Assembly: GCF_002355635.1 (NCBI RefSeq)
Contig: NZ_AP017558.1
Coordinates: 2,604,001 to 2,668,000, forward strand
Source of the DNA: Halopenitus persicus
GTDB lineage: Archaea; Halobacteriota; Halobacteria; Halobacteriales; Haloferacaceae
Reading direction: 5' to 3'
DNA length: 64,000 nt
Below the pieces are notes generated by a model that searched no databases, was not told the DNA's origin, and was given only the letters and a program-made list of their open reading frames with translations. Shown piece after piece: positions 30,752 to 39,698 of this stretch (position 1 is the first letter of the stretch; each line of letters begins with the position of its first letter). A program made the translations under genes and the position numbers.

Positions 30752-31990
30752 ATGACCGAACCCGCGACCGCATCCGGCACGACGCCTGACACGATCGCCG
30801 GCGTCGTCCGCGACGCGCCGTTCATCCGGCTCGTCGCCCGCGACGACGGCGATTCCCTCGCAGCGGCGGCGCTGCTCGCGGCGGCCGCACGCGGCGTCGG
30901 CACGCCGTTCCAGATCCGGATCCATCCGGATCCGACCGGTTCGATCCGCGACGCGGTCGACACCGCGGAGCCGGAGCGGTCCGGAGGAAGCGGTGACGAG
31001 GTCCATCTGCTCGTGGGCGCCGATTTGCCCGATCGGCCGACCGCATCGGCGGTCGAGTCCTACGGGCTCGAGAGCGACGGCCGCCCCGCGAGCACCGCGG
31101 CCTTCGCCGTCGGGACCGAACTCGGAGTCGATCCCGATCCCGTGCTCGCGCTCGCCGGCGTCGTCGCCGCCGGTTCCGTTCCGGGAACGGACGGGTCCGG
31201 GGACGCGCTCGACGTCGCGACCCGCCGTCAGCTCGTCGAACGGCGCCCCGGACTCGCCGTCCCGAATCCCGAGACGGAGACCGGGCTGGCGACCGGGATC
31301 GCCGCCTCGACGCTGTTCCACGCCCCCTACTCGGGCGACCCCGACGACGTTCGGGAGGCGATCGGAACGGACGTCCTCGCGGACTCCGACCGCCGCCGGA
31401 TCGCGTCGACGGTCGCGGTCGACGTGGTTGCGCCCGAGACGGCGACGCCACAGGCGTCCGCCGCCGTCGAACGCGCGCTGCGCCCCTACGCGACGACCGG
31501 TCCCGTGGGGACCGTCGGCGGCTACGCCGACGTCCTCGACGTGCTCGCACGCGAGGCACCCGGGACCGGGATCGCGCTCGCGCTCGCCGGCACGGACGGA
31601 TCCGACGTGGACGACGATCTGCGATCGGCCGCGCTCGAGACGTGGCGGGCACACGGCACGGCCGCCCACGCGGCGGTCGCCGAGGCGACGACGGCGCGAT
31701 ACGACGGCGTCTCCGTCGCCCGCGTGTCCGCACCGGCGTCGACGCTACCCACCGTCGCCCGGCTGCTCAGCGCGTACCGCTCGCCGGAACGGGTCACGCT
31801 CGTCGTCGACCCGGAGACGGGCCGGCTGGCCGCCGCGGCCGCCGACCCGGCCGGCGTTGGCGCCGCGCTTCGTCACGCCGCCGCCGAGCTCGACGGCACC
31901 GGTTGGGGCGGCCCGACGCGCGGCGGCGCGCAGGTTTCGATCGACGACGACGGTGCGGCCGTGATCGCGGCCACGAGGGAGGCGCTATGA
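30752..31990 (+). CDS. RecJ-like (DHH superfamily) protein with degenerate motifs
   Basis: A 412-residue protein occupying the position of the RecJ-related gene found beside rps15 and rps3Ae in archaea. The N-terminal RDDGDSLAAAALLAAAA resembles the RecJ motif-I region and LLVGADLPD resembles motif II. The defining DHH triad and later catalytic Asp residues are not visible, so nuclease activity is doubtful. It may be a structural, Cdc45/GAN-like partner (inference). The start is 45 bp after rps15; the stop overlaps the pcc1 start by 4 bp. Confidence 0.75.
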   Translation: MTEPATASGTTPDTIAGVVRDAPFIRLVARDDGDSLAAAALLAAAARGVGTPFQIRIHPDPTGSIRDAVDTAEPERSGGSGDEVHLLVGADLPDRPTASAVESYGLESDGRPASTAAFAVGTELGVDPDPVLALAGVVAAGSVPGTDGSGDALDVATRRQLVERRPGLAVPNPETETGLATGIAASTLFHAPYSGDPDDVREAIGTDVLADSDRRRIASTVAVDVVAPETATPQASAAVERALRPYATTGPVGTVGGYADVLDVLAREAPGTGIALALAGTDGSDVDDDLRSAALETWRAHGTAAHAAVAEATTARYDGVSVARVSAPASTLPTVARLLSAYRSPERVTLVVDPETGRLAAAAADPAGVGAALRHAAAELDGTGWGGPTRGGAQVSIDDDGAAVIAATREAL

Positions 31991-32538
31991 ACGGCCACGG
32001 GGCCGACGACGAGTCCGCGGATGGCCCCAATGGTGCCGCAGACGGCTCCGACGACCGCGCAGTGGGTTCGTCCAGGGGTTCGCCCAGGACGGCGCTGGTC
32101 CGGACCGAGCACGACGATCCGGCGCTCGTCCGGGACGCGCTGGCGCCCGACAACACCGACTCGATGGACGCGCGCGTCGACGGCGACGCGGTCGTTTGTG
32201 CGATCGAGCGGGAGACGACCGGCGGGCTGCAGTCGACGGTCGACGACTACATCGTCAACCTTCGGGTTGCCGACCGTCTCGTCGCTCGCGGCCACGAACA
32301 CCGACACGTCATCGGGGACGATCGGGATCGCGCCGATCGAGTGCACGCCGATCAGGATCGACGGACGGACGGGACGAACGGGCACACGACCGACGCAGAC
32401 GCAACCGACGCAGACGCAACCGACGCAGACGCAACCGACGCAGACGCAACCGACGCAGACGCAACCGACGCAGACGCAACCGACGCAGACGCAACCGACG
32501 CAGACGCAACCGACGCAGACACGACACACCAGACATGA
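31987..32538 (+). CDS. pcc1: KEOPS complex subunit Pcc1 with long acidic repeat tail
   Basis: A 183-residue protein. The Pcc1 domain spans about residues 35-110 (RTALVRTEHDD, ALAPDNTD, VCAIERETTGGLQSTVDDYI, NLRVADRL). Pcc1 is the dimerisation subunit of KEOPS, which makes the t6A modification of tRNAs reading ANN codons. The N-terminal 33 residues are acidic. The C-terminal 46 residues are nine TDADA-type pentapeptides from a 15-bp DNA repeat, far longer than the usual Pcc1 of under 100 residues. ATGA overlaps couple it to both neighbours. Confidence 0.88.
   Translation: MNGHGADDESADGPNGAADGSDDRAVGSSRGSPRTALVRTEHDDPALVRDALAPDNTDSMDARVDGDAVVCAIERETTGGLQSTVDDYIVNLRVADRLVARGHEHRHVIGDDRDRADRVHADQDRRTDGTNGHTTDADATDADATDADATDADATDADATDADATDADATDADATDADTTHQT
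32391..32520. repeat. 15-bp minisatellite in the pcc1 tail
   Basis: Eight perfect copies of GCAACCGACGCAGAC (32401-32520) follow a partial copy (32391-32400), with no sequence divergence. This implies very recent expansion. Each unit adds five residues (TDADA) and keeps the frame; the array ends 14 bp before the rps3Ae start codon. Confidence 0.97.
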
Positions 32539-33176
32539 GCGAACGATCCGTATCCAAACAGACGCAAGAGAAGCGATGGTACTCGGTGCTCGCCCCCGAG
32601 CAGTTCGACCGGGACGAGATCGGCGAGACCCTCGCGGAGGAACCCGACCAGGTCGTCGGCCGGACGATCACGACGACGCTCGGCGACCTGAACCAGGACA
32701 GCAGCGGCAACAACACCAAGCTGACGTTCAAGATCACCGACGTCGGCAGCGACACGGCCTACACCGAGTTCGTGAAGTACGAGCTGACGCGGGATTACCT
32801 GCGCTCGCTCGTGCGGCGCGGCTCCTCGAAGGTCGAGGCGTCGATCACGGTCCTCACGACCGACGACTACCGCGTCCGACTCCAGCCCGTGTCGTTCACG
32901 ACGAAGAAGGCCGACCGCTCCCAGGAGCAGGCCATCCGTCGCGTGATGATCGACCAGGTCCACGAGGCTGCCGCCGACCGGACCTTCGATGAGCTCGTCG
33001 ACTCGATCGTCGAGGGGCGGCTCTCCTCGGCCATCTACGGCGACGCGAAGACGATCTACCCGCTTCGCCGCGTCGAGGTCCAGAAGCTCACCCTCGAGGC
33101 GCGGCCCGAGGAGGTCGCGGCCGAGGAGGAGGCTGCAGTGGACGTCGACTCCGAGGACGTCGCGGTCGACGAGTAG
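32535..33176 (+). CDS. rps3ae: 30S ribosomal protein S3Ae (eS1)
   Basis: A 213-residue archaeal/eukaryotic-type ribosomal protein of the small subunit. The family segments WYSVLAPEQFDRDEIGET (about 15-32), DVGSDTAYTEFVKYELTRDYLRS and PLRRVEVQKLTLEARPEE are present, and an acidic tail ends the protein. Its ATG overlaps the pcc1 stop (ATGA), immediately after the minisatellite. Confidence 0.95.
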   Translation: MSERSVSKQTQEKRWYSVLAPEQFDRDEIGETLAEEPDQVVGRTITTTLGDLNQDSSGNNTKLTFKITDVGSDTAYTEFVKYELTRDYLRSLVRRGSSKVEASITVLTTDDYRVRLQPVSFTTKKADRSQEQAIRRVMIDQVHEAAADRTFDELVDSIVEGRLSSAIYGDAKTIYPLRRVEVQKLTLEARPEEVAAEEEAAVDVDSEDVAVDE

Positions 33177-33314
33177 CTCGACCACCCGCGGATCCGGCCT
33201 CGCCGACGGCGGCACGCGATCCGATCGGCGAAACCGGATGCAGATCCCTTTTCAGTGCCCGGTCGCGCCCGTCGAGACGAAACGTTGAAACGCGGCTCGG
33301 ACGAATCGCTCGCT

Positions 33315-33593
33315 ATGGAACTGCGGGTCATCGATAAGAGCGAGGCGGAACTCCGCATCGAGATCGCGGGCGAGGACCACACGTTTATGAACGTCCTGAA
33401 GGGCGCGCTGTTGGAGGCCGAGGACGTCGCCGCGGCGACCTACGACGTCAACCCCGAGCAGTCGGGCGGTCAGACCGAGCCAATCTTGACCGTCAAGACC
33501 GAATCCGGCGACCCGCTGGACGCCCTCGAGGACGCCGCGGACGCGATCACCGAGAAGACGACGGCTCTCTCCGAGGCGGTCCGCGCGGCCTGA
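33315..33593 (+). CDS. rpo11: DNA-directed RNA polymerase subunit L (Rpo11)
   Basis: A 92-residue Rpo11, partner of Rpo3 in the archaeal RNA polymerase assembly platform. Features are [19 protein letters not shown] at the start, the conserved [15 protein letters not shown] at about residues 20-34, and a C-terminal helix with [11 protein letters not shown]. The ATG at 33315 matches the family start; an upstream in-frame ATG would add 20 Arg-rich residues that do not fit. Confidence 0.93.
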   Translation: MELRVIDKSEAELRIEIAGEDHTFMNVLKGALLEAEDVAAATYDVNPEQSGGQTEPILTVKTESGDPLDALEDAADAITEKTTALSEAVRAA

Positions 33594-33644
33594 CGCTCGA
33601 CGATCCTCGCGCGTGGCGATCGTGGTGCAGCGTTCGTTCGAACT

Positions 33645-33676
33645 CGTTCCAGCGGCGATTCGTTCCAGCGGCGATT
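33645..33676. repeat. 16-bp tandem repeat between rpo11 and hisF
   Basis: CGTTCCAGCGGCGATT occurs twice in tandem, immediately before the hisF stop codon on the minus strand. It may affect the 3' end of either convergent transcript. Confidence 0.7.
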
Positions 33677-33680
33677 CGTT

Positions 33681-34496
33681 CTAGTTGCGAACCGGCACGC
33701 CGCGCTCGTCCAGATACTCCTTGACCTCGGCGATCGTGTACTCGCCGAAGTGGAAGATCGAGGCCGCCAGCGCCGCGTCGGCGTCCGCCTGGGTGAACAC
33801 CTCGTAGGCGTCCTCTGGGCCGCCACAGCCCGAGGAGGCGATCACCGGCGTCGAGACGGCGTCACAGACCGCGGTCATCAGGGGGATGTCGTAGCCGTCC
33901 TTGGTGCCGTCGCGGTCGATCGAGTTGATGAACAGCTCGCCGGCGCCGCGTTCCTCGGCCTCCAGTGCCCACTCGACGGCGTCGATGCCGGTCCCCTCGC
34001 GCCCGCCCTTTTTCGTACATTCGAACCAGACCGACTCGCCGTCCGCCTCGACGTAGTGCTCGCCGGCCTCGTCGTAGCGGCGGCGGGCATCGATCGAGAT
34101 GACGATACACTGCGAGCCGAACGCGGCCGCGCCCTCGTCGATCAGGGTCGGCCGGTCGAGCGCGCCGGTCGTGATCGACACCTTGTCGGCGCCCGCCCGA
34201 AGCGTCTCCTTGATGTCCTCCGTCGTGCGGATCCCGCCGCCGACGGTCAGCGGAATGAAACATTCGTCGGCGACGCCGCGAACGACGTCGAGCATGGTCT
34301 CGCGGCCGTCGGCCGAGGCGGTGATGTCGAGGAAGACGAACTCGTCGGCGCCCGACTCGTTGTACTTGCGGGCCAGCTCGACGGGGTCGCCGGTGTACTC
34401 CAGGTTCTCGAAGTTGACGCCGGTGTAGACGGCGGCGGTGCCGTCCTCGTCGAGGTCGACGTCGATACACGGGATGATGCGTTTCGTGAGTCCCAT
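33681..34496 (-). CDS. hisF: Imidazole glycerol phosphate synthase subunit HisF
   Basis: A 271-residue (beta-alpha)8 barrel cyclase that, with HisH, makes imidazole glycerol phosphate and AICAR in histidine biosynthesis. Catalytic Asp residues are in [11 protein letters not shown] (residues 9-19) and [13 protein letters not shown] (about 190-202). Phosphate-binding segments LTVGGGIRT and [10 protein letters not shown] are present. Compared with bacterial HisF, a 10-residue acidic insert follows the first strand ([13 protein letters not shown]). It is monocistronic, with a TATA element upstream. Confidence 0.96.
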   Translation of the reverse strand: MGLTKRIIPCIDVDLDEDGTAAVYTGVNFENLEYTGDPVELARKYNESGADEFVFLDITASADGRETMLDVVRGVADECFIPLTVGGGIRTTEDIKETLRAGADKVSITTGALDRPTLIDEGAAAFGSQCIVISIDARRRYDEAGEHYVEADGESVWFECTKKGGREGTGIDAVEWALEAEERGAGELFINSIDRDGTKDGYDIPLMTAVCDAVSTPVIASSGCGGPEDAYEVFTQADADAALAASIFHFGEYTIAEVKEYLDERGVPVRN

Positions 34497-34524
34497 TCGC
34501 TGTCGTACCCTTGACCGTGGACGG

Positions 34525-34534
34525 TACTAAAACC
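34525..34534 (-). promoter_or_regulatory. TATA element of hisF
   Basis: GGTTTTAGTA on the minus strand, about 29 nt before the hisF ATG. Confidence 0.55.
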
Positions 34535-34583
34535 ACCCGGGCGTCGATGGTGCGGCACGTGGCCCTGGGCCGTCACCGGCGCC

Positions 34584-35060
34584 TCACAGCTCGACGCCGG
34601 ACGGGATCAGGCTCTCGCCGCGGAGCAGGTTGCCGTCGGGGTCGTACACGAGGAAGGTCCGCTTGTCGTAGGTGACCAGCTCCTCGCCGTCGACCGTGAT
34701 CTCGACCCGGTAGCGTCCCTCCTCGTCGTCGGCCGCCGCCCGGCCGTATTCGCGGGCGGCCCGGATGAACCGCCGGACGTCGTCGGCTTCCTCGTTCAGC
34801 TCGAGCACGAAGTCGCCGGTCACCCGGTTCGTGACCGCGACGACGCCCTCCGCATCCGGGCCGTCCTCGAGCGCGTCCCGGAGACGGAACGCCACGTCGG
34901 TCTCGTCGGCGGCGAGCAGCTCGCCGTCCGGGCCGGTGAGTCGGTTCGTCAGTAACCCGTCAGGGCCGTGGAACGCGATCCGGACGAGCGGCTTGTCGTG
35001 GTTGCCCCCGGCGTCCGGGTCGACGTTGTCGACCGTCAGTTCGAAGTACTCCCGCCGCAT
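34584..35060 (-). CDS. DUF5793-like haloarchaeal protein
   Basis: A 158-residue soluble acidic protein beginning MRREYFELTVDNVD, a start typical of the haloarchaeal DUF5793 family. It has a beta-rich N-terminal half (LVRIAFHGPDGLL, VVAVTNRVTGDFVLEL), a helix around DDVRRFIRAAREYG and a beta C-terminus. The function is unknown. It lies between the hisF promoter and the divergent DUF7549-like gene and appears to be transcribed alone. Confidence 0.7.
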   Translation of the reverse strand: MRREYFELTVDNVDPDAGGNHDKPLVRIAFHGPDGLLTNRLTGPDGELLAADETDVAFRLRDALEDGPDAEGVVAVTNRVTGDFVLELNEEADDVRRFIRAAREYGRAAADDEEGRYRVEITVDGEELVTYDKRTFLVYDPDGNLLRGESLIPSGVEL

Positions 35061-35136
35061 CAGCTATTCGAACCTTATCGGCCGGACGGTATGAACGTAA
35101 CGCCCCCGGATCGTCCGCGACCGGTCGTCGAGGAAC

Positions 35137-35145
35137 GTTTTTAAG
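35137..35145 (+). promoter_or_regulatory. TATA element of the DUF7549-like gene
   Basis: GTTTTTAAG ends 24 nt before the ATG at 35169, which fixes that ATG as the start instead of an in-frame ATG next to the element. Confidence 0.65.
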
Positions 35146-35168
35146 TGATCCCGGTTCCGGGTGGTCGT

Positions 35169-35675
35169 ATGGTCTGGGTACGGTCGGAGTACGCCGGGGA
35201 GCTCGCCGTCGTCTCGGCGTGGCTCGCCGCGCTGGTTCCCTGGAACGTGACGTACGCCTCGATCCCGGGGTACGGATCCGCCGTGTACCTCCGCTATCCG
35301 TTCCTCGAGGTGCAGTATCTGCTCGGGTGGGCGATCGACGATCGGTCATTCTTCCTGCACTCGATCCCGGCGGCGATCTCGAACCAGGCGGGGCAGGTCG
35401 TCTACGATGCCTACCTCGCGTGGGCGGCGGGGTCGGCGCTGATCGGCGGTGCCGTCATCGTCTCGATCGTCTACTACCTGGCGGAGGAGCGCGTCGAGAA
35501 CGGGCCGGTCGATCCGGTCCGGCTCATCGGGGGACTGCTCGCGGCCGCCGGCGTCATCCTGCTCGTGGCGACGTACCTGCTGGTGACGCTCGGCGTACCG
35601 GGACTCCCGCTGCCGGTCGGGGCCCTACTGCTGGTCGCCCTCGGGGCGGTGCTGCTCGGCGCCGACCGGCGGTGA
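35169..35675 (+). CDS. DUF7549-like haloarchaeal membrane protein
   Basis: A 168-residue protein with an N-terminal hydrophobic segment (about 8-26, ELAVVSAWLAALVPWNVTY) and three more membrane segments (about 78-100, 120-140 and 145-165). The opening MVWVRSEYAGELAV and the Trp/Pro-rich first loop are shared by haloarchaeal proteins grouped as DUF7549. The role is unknown. It ends 61 bp before pilB, which has its own TATA element. Confidence 0.7.
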   Translation: MVWVRSEYAGELAVVSAWLAALVPWNVTYASIPGYGSAVYLRYPFLEVQYLLGWAIDDRSFFLHSIPAAISNQAGQVVYDAYLAWAAGSALIGGAVIVSIVYYLAEERVENGPVDPVRLIGGLLAAAGVILLVATYLLVTLGVPGLPLPVGALLLVALGAVLLGADRR

Positions 35676-35697
35676 GACCCGCCCGGCGTCAGTCCAG

Positions 35698-35705
35698 CTT
35701 TTAAG
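35698..35705 (+). promoter_or_regulatory. TATA element of the pilB-pilC operon
   Basis: CTTTTAAG ends 31 nt before the pilB ATG, giving a leader of only a few nucleotides. Confidence 0.55.
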
Positions 35706-35736
35706 TCGACGCGGACCGACGACCGGGTAGGAACGT

Positions 35737-37383
35737 ATGTCGGGGGATACGAACGCCGGAACCGGAGGCGACGGGCGACTCGAGACCCTTCGTCGTCGCG
35801 CGGTTCGGACCTGGGAGATGCTCCGTGGCTCCGACATCGCCGTCCGGCCGTTTCGCCCCGGCACGGACGGTCCCTTGGGGACGTTCACGCCGCCGGACGA
35901 CGAGACCGAGGTCGATCGCTATTGGGTGAACGCCCCGTTCGCGTACGTCGTGGTGACCTACGACGACGAGGAGAGCGAACACCGGTATCACGCCGTCGAA
36001 CCCGACCTCGACGCGTTCACTACGTCGCTGCTCCGTCGCGTCGTCGACGACATCAGGGACCCGCTGCTCTTTCAGGAGGGCGCCGGAACGACTCCGGAGA
36101 CGACGCTCAAAGCCGAGCTCGAGTCCCTGCTCGAGCAGTACGGGGTCGCGATCGATATGACGACCTTCCACGCGCTTGCGTACTACCTCTATCGCGACTT
36201 TCGGGGGTTCGGCAAGGTCGATCCGCTCCTGAACGACCCCCACATCGAGGACGTCTCCTGTGACGGCTACGACCTTCCGATCTTCGTCTACCACGACACC
36301 TACACCGACGTCGAGACGAACGTCTCCTACGGGCAGGAGGAGCTCGACAACTACGTCATCCGGCTCGCCCAGCAGTCGGGACGACACATCTCCGTCGGCG
36401 AGCCGATCGTCGAGACGACCCTCCCGGACGGCTCCCGCGCCGAGTTGGCCCTCGGCGAGGAGGTCACGCCGAGGGGATCCGCGTTCACGATCCGGCAGTA
36501 CGCCGACGAGCCGTTCACTCCGATCGATCTGATCGACTACGGAACGTTTTCGATCGAGCAGATGGCGTATTTCTGGCTGTGCATCGAGCACAACAAGTCG
36601 CTCATCTTCGCGGGCGGGACCGCCTCCGGCAAGACGACCTCGATGAACGCCGTCTCGATGTTCATCCCGCCGCGTGCGAAGGTGCTCACCATCGAGGACA
36701 CCCGCGAGCTCTCGCTGTACCACGACAACTGGCTCTCCTCGGTGACCCGCGAGCGCCTTCACGAGGGCAGCGACATCGACATGTACGACCTGCTCCGTTC
36801 CGCGCTCCGCCACCGGCCCGAGTACATCCTGGTCGGCGAGGTCCGCGGCGAGGAGGCGGTCACCCTCTTTCAGGCGATGAACACCGGCCACACCACGTTC
36901 TCGACGATGCACGCCGACTCGATCGAGACCGTCATCAACCGGCTGGAGAACGAGCCGATCAACGTCCCACGCGCGATGGTGCAATCGCTCGATATGCTGT
37001 CGATCCAGACCCTCGCCAGGTTCGGCACCGAGCGCGTCCGGCGCGCGAAGGTGATCGGCGAGATCGGCCGGATCGACCAGCGGACCGGCGAGCTCGACTA
37101 CTCCTCGGCGTTCGAGTGGACCCCGGAGTCCGATACCTTCACCGCGAACGACTCGGAGCTCCTCGGCGAGATCCAGGAGGAGCGGGGCTGGGACCGCGCC
37201 GAATTGCTCACCGAGATCGACCGTCGAGAGCGATTCCTCGAACTGCTCCGCGAGCTGGGCATCACGGGCTACAAGCGGTTCACCGCGCTCGTCAACGAGT
37301 ACTACGCCGATCCCGACCGGGTGATGAAACGGCTCGAATCGAAGGCGGCGTCCGAGCCGGATGCGGAGGCGACGAACGCGTGA
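35737..37383 (+). CDS. pilB: Type IV pilus/type II secretion assembly ATPase (PilB/GspE family)
   Basis: A 548-residue hexameric ATPase that powers assembly of type IV pilus-like filaments. Walker A GGTASGKTT is at 293-301, the Asp box at TIEDTREL, Walker B in ILVGEVRGEE (364-373), and the His box in GHTTFSTMHA (384-393). The N-terminal 270 residues are the archaeal-type regulatory domain (YYLYRDFRGFGKVDPLLNDP). It is followed after 64 bp by a PilC-type membrane platform gene. The pair resembles archaeal adhesion pilus loci rather than archaellum fla genes. Confidence 0.93.
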   Translation: MSGDTNAGTGGDGRLETLRRRAVRTWEMLRGSDIAVRPFRPGTDGPLGTFTPPDDETEVDRYWVNAPFAYVVVTYDDEESEHRYHAVEPDLDAFTTSLLRRVVDDIRDPLLFQEGAGTTPETTLKAELESLLEQYGVAIDMTTFHALAYYLYRDFRGFGKVDPLLNDPHIEDVSCDGYDLPIFVYHDTYTDVETNVSYGQEELDNYVIRLAQQSGRHISVGEPIVETTLPDGSRAELALGEEVTPRGSAFTIRQYADEPFTPIDLIDYGTFSIEQMAYFWLCIEHNKSLIFAGGTASGKTTSMNAVSMFIPPRAKVLTIEDTRELSLYHDNWLSSVTRERLHEGSDIDMYDLLRSALRHRPEYILVGEVRGEEAVTLFQAMNTGHTTFSTMHADSIETVINRLENEPINVPRAMVQSLDMLSIQTLARFGTERVRRAKVIGEIGRIDQRTGELDYSSAFEWTPESDTFTANDSELLGEIQEERGWDRAELLTEIDRRERFLELLRELGITGYKRFTALVNEYYADPDRVMKRLESKAASEPDAEATNA

Positions 37384-37447
37384 CCCGACGATCCGGTCGG
37401 GAACGGCGGGACGACCGTGAGATCGACCGTATCGCGGCCTGCGGACG

Positions 37448-39604
37448 ATGATCCGTTTCCTTCCGCTCGTGGCGTTGGCGGCCGCGCTCGGCGTGCTGAT
37501 CGCTCCCACGGTGAGTCGACGTGCTGGACTGTTCGTCTCCCGACTCGCGCTGTCGCTGTTCGGTGACTACGTCGCCGACGAGAGCCCACGCAAGCAGGAG
37601 CAGCGTACGCTGTTGCGGTCGGCACACGCGAGTGCTACCCACCGCGTCTATGCCTCGAAGACGCTGCTGTACGCCGGCGCCGCCGGGATCGCGGGCGGGA
37701 TACTGGGGATCTACGTTGCCGCGGGCGCCCTGTACGCCCTCGAGGTCGGAGGTGACCGGATCGAGGCAGCGCTGCCGACGGGACTCGCGTTCCTCGCCGA
37801 CCTCGCTCGGCTCTCGACGATCGGGGTCGGCGAGCTGTTCCTCCTGTTGGTGTTCTTCTCCGGAACGCTGGGCGCGACGTCGGCGCTCGCCGTCTACTAC
37901 GTCCGGTGGCTCGTGCTCGACCAGCGCGCACACGACCGCGGCGCCCGGATCGACGCGACGCTGCCGCGGACGGTCGCGTTCGTCTACGCGCTCTCCCGGT
38001 CCGGAATGACGTTCCCGACGGTGATGAACACCCTCGCCGAGAACGAGGACGTCTACGGCGAGGCGGCGACCGAACTGAGCGTCGCCGTCCGGGACATGAA
38101 CACCTTCGGAACCGACGTCCTCACGGCGCTGCGTCGCGTCGCTCACCACACGCCGAGCGAGAACCTCGAGGAGTTCGCCGAGAACCTGGCGTCAGTGCTC
38201 GGGTCCGGGCGGTCGATCTCGGAGTTCCTCAACGACCAGTACGAACGCTACCAGGAGGAGTCGGAGGCACAACAGGAGCAGTACCTCGAGCTCCTGTCCA
38301 CGTTCGCGGAGGCGTACGTCACGGTGTTGGTCGCAGGGCCACTCTTTTTCATTACGATCCTCGTCGTCGTCGGGCTCGTCATTCGAGACACCGTCCCGAT
38401 CCTCCAAGTCGTCGTCTACGCGGGAATCCCGCTCGCCAGCGCCGGTTTCATCGTCTACGTGGACAGCGTAACGCAGCCGGTCGACGATTCGACGACCGCC
38501 CCGGTCGGCTCCGCCGGAACGGACGACCCGCCATCCGCGAGCCCCGTCGAGGACTCCGCCGGTCCGTCGGACCGGGCGACCGGAACGCGACCCGACGGTG
38601 GCCCCGCATCCGCCGCGGACGGGACCACCGACGACCGGTGGCGAACGGACCGCGAACGGCTCGCGCAGTACGACCGGCTCCAGCGCGTCCTCGGTTGGGC
38701 TCGTCGGCCGACGCGGCTGCTGTTGTGGCACCCGTACACCTCGCTGGCCATAACCGTTCCACTGGCCGTGGTCTGGGTCTGGTCGACGGCAACTCCGATC
38801 CCAACCGAATCGCTCGACGCGCTGGTTCGCGGGGTCGACGATGCGCTCGTTCAGTCGACGATCTTCGTGCTCGCGGTCTATGCCGTGTTATACGAGGTAC
38901 AGAGCCGACGAACCGCCCGGATGGAGGCGGCGGTCCCGGACTTCCTGGATCGGTTGGCGTCGATCAACGAGGCCGGAATGACGGTCGTCGAGAGCCTTGA
39001 CCGCGTTCGCCGGTCCGATCTCGACGATCTCACCCCGGAACTCGAACGGACCTGGCGGGACGTCGAGTGGGGCGCCAACGTGGAGTCGGCCCTGTATCGG
39101 ATGGAGCGACGCATCAAGTCGCCGCTCGTCTCCCGTTCGATCGCGTTGATCGTGAACGCGATGCGGGCCAGCGGGGACATCGCGCCGGTTCTCAACATCG
39201 CCGCCGACGAGGCGCGGGCGACCCGGCAGCTCCGGCGCGAGCGAAAGCAGGTGATGTTGACCTACCTGATCGTGATATACATCTCCTTTCTCGTGTTCCT
39301 CGGGATCATCGCTTCGCTGACGCTCGCGTTCATTCCGGCGATCGAGGGGGCGGATCTCACGGGGTCGACGGCGGGAATGGGCGGGGTCGCGAGTGGCGTC
39401 GGCGGCGGAATCGCCGACGGGCTCGGCGACGCGAACGTGGCTGGGTACGAGCTGATCTTCTATCACGCGGCGGTCATTCAGGGCGTCTGTTCCGGACTGA
39501 TCGCCGGCCAGCTCGGCGAAGGAGACCTCCGCGACGGAGTCAAACACGCGGTCGTCCTGCTCGCGGCGACGTACCTCGTTGCGGTCGCGATCGGTCTGAT
39601 CTAG
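37448..39604 (+). CDS. pilC: Type II secretion F-like membrane platform protein (PilC/TadC family)
   Basis: A 718-residue membrane protein with two GspF-type domains: about 150-330 (YALSRSGMTFPTVMNTLAEN region) and about 495-660 (LASINEAGMTVVESLDRVRR region). Seven to nine membrane helices surround them. An acidic, Pro/Gly-rich linker of about 80 residues (350-430) lies between the halves. It would anchor the pilus in the membrane and transmit force from PilB. No pilin or prepilin peptidase is adjacent; the operon seems to end here. Confidence 0.9.
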   Translation: MIRFLPLVALAAALGVLIAPTVSRRAGLFVSRLALSLFGDYVADESPRKQEQRTLLRSAHASATHRVYASKTLLYAGAAGIAGGILGIYVAAGALYALEVGGDRIEAALPTGLAFLADLARLSTIGVGELFLLLVFFSGTLGATSALAVYYVRWLVLDQRAHDRGARIDATLPRTVAFVYALSRSGMTFPTVMNTLAENEDVYGEAATELSVAVRDMNTFGTDVLTALRRVAHHTPSENLEEFAENLASVLGSGRSISEFLNDQYERYQEESEAQQEQYLELLSTFAEAYVTVLVAGPLFFITILVVVGLVIRDTVPILQVVVYAGIPLASAGFIVYVDSVTQPVDDSTTAPVGSAGTDDPPSASPVEDSAGPSDRATGTRPDGGPASAADGTTDDRWRTDRERLAQYDRLQRVLGWARRPTRLLLWHPYTSLAITVPLAVVWVWSTATPIPTESLDALVRGVDDALVQSTIFVLAVYAVLYEVQSRRTARMEAAVPDFLDRLASINEAGMTVVESLDRVRRSDLDDLTPELERTWRDVEWGANVESALYRMERRIKSPLVSRSIALIVNAMRASGDIAPVLNIAADEARATRQLRRERKQVMLTYLIVIYISFLVFLGIIASLTLAFIPAIEGADLTGSTAGMGGVASGVGGGIADGLGDANVAGYELIFYHAAVIQGVCSGLIAGQLGEGDLRDGVKHAVVLLAATYLVAVAIGLI

Positions 39605-39667
39605 CCCGACCACGCCCGGAGCGGCGGATCGGACGGCGGGCCGCTCCGCCGTGGTGAGTCGCCTGGG

Positions 39668-39676
39668 TTTTTGAGG
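39668..39676 (+). promoter_or_regulatory. TATA-like element of the DUF5789 gene
   Basis: GTTTTTGAG ends 22 nt before the ATG at 39699. Confidence 0.45.
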
Positions 39677-39698
39677 GACGAACACGAACCCGATCACG

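Noticed and set aside
32391-32520. CRISPR-like array
   Set aside because: The 15-bp units are directly contiguous with no spacers, lie inside a coding frame and encode a pentapeptide repeat. No cas genes are present.
35701-37509. 602-codon minus-strand open frame over pilB
   Set aside because: Antisense shadow; PilB Walker motifs are on the plus strand.
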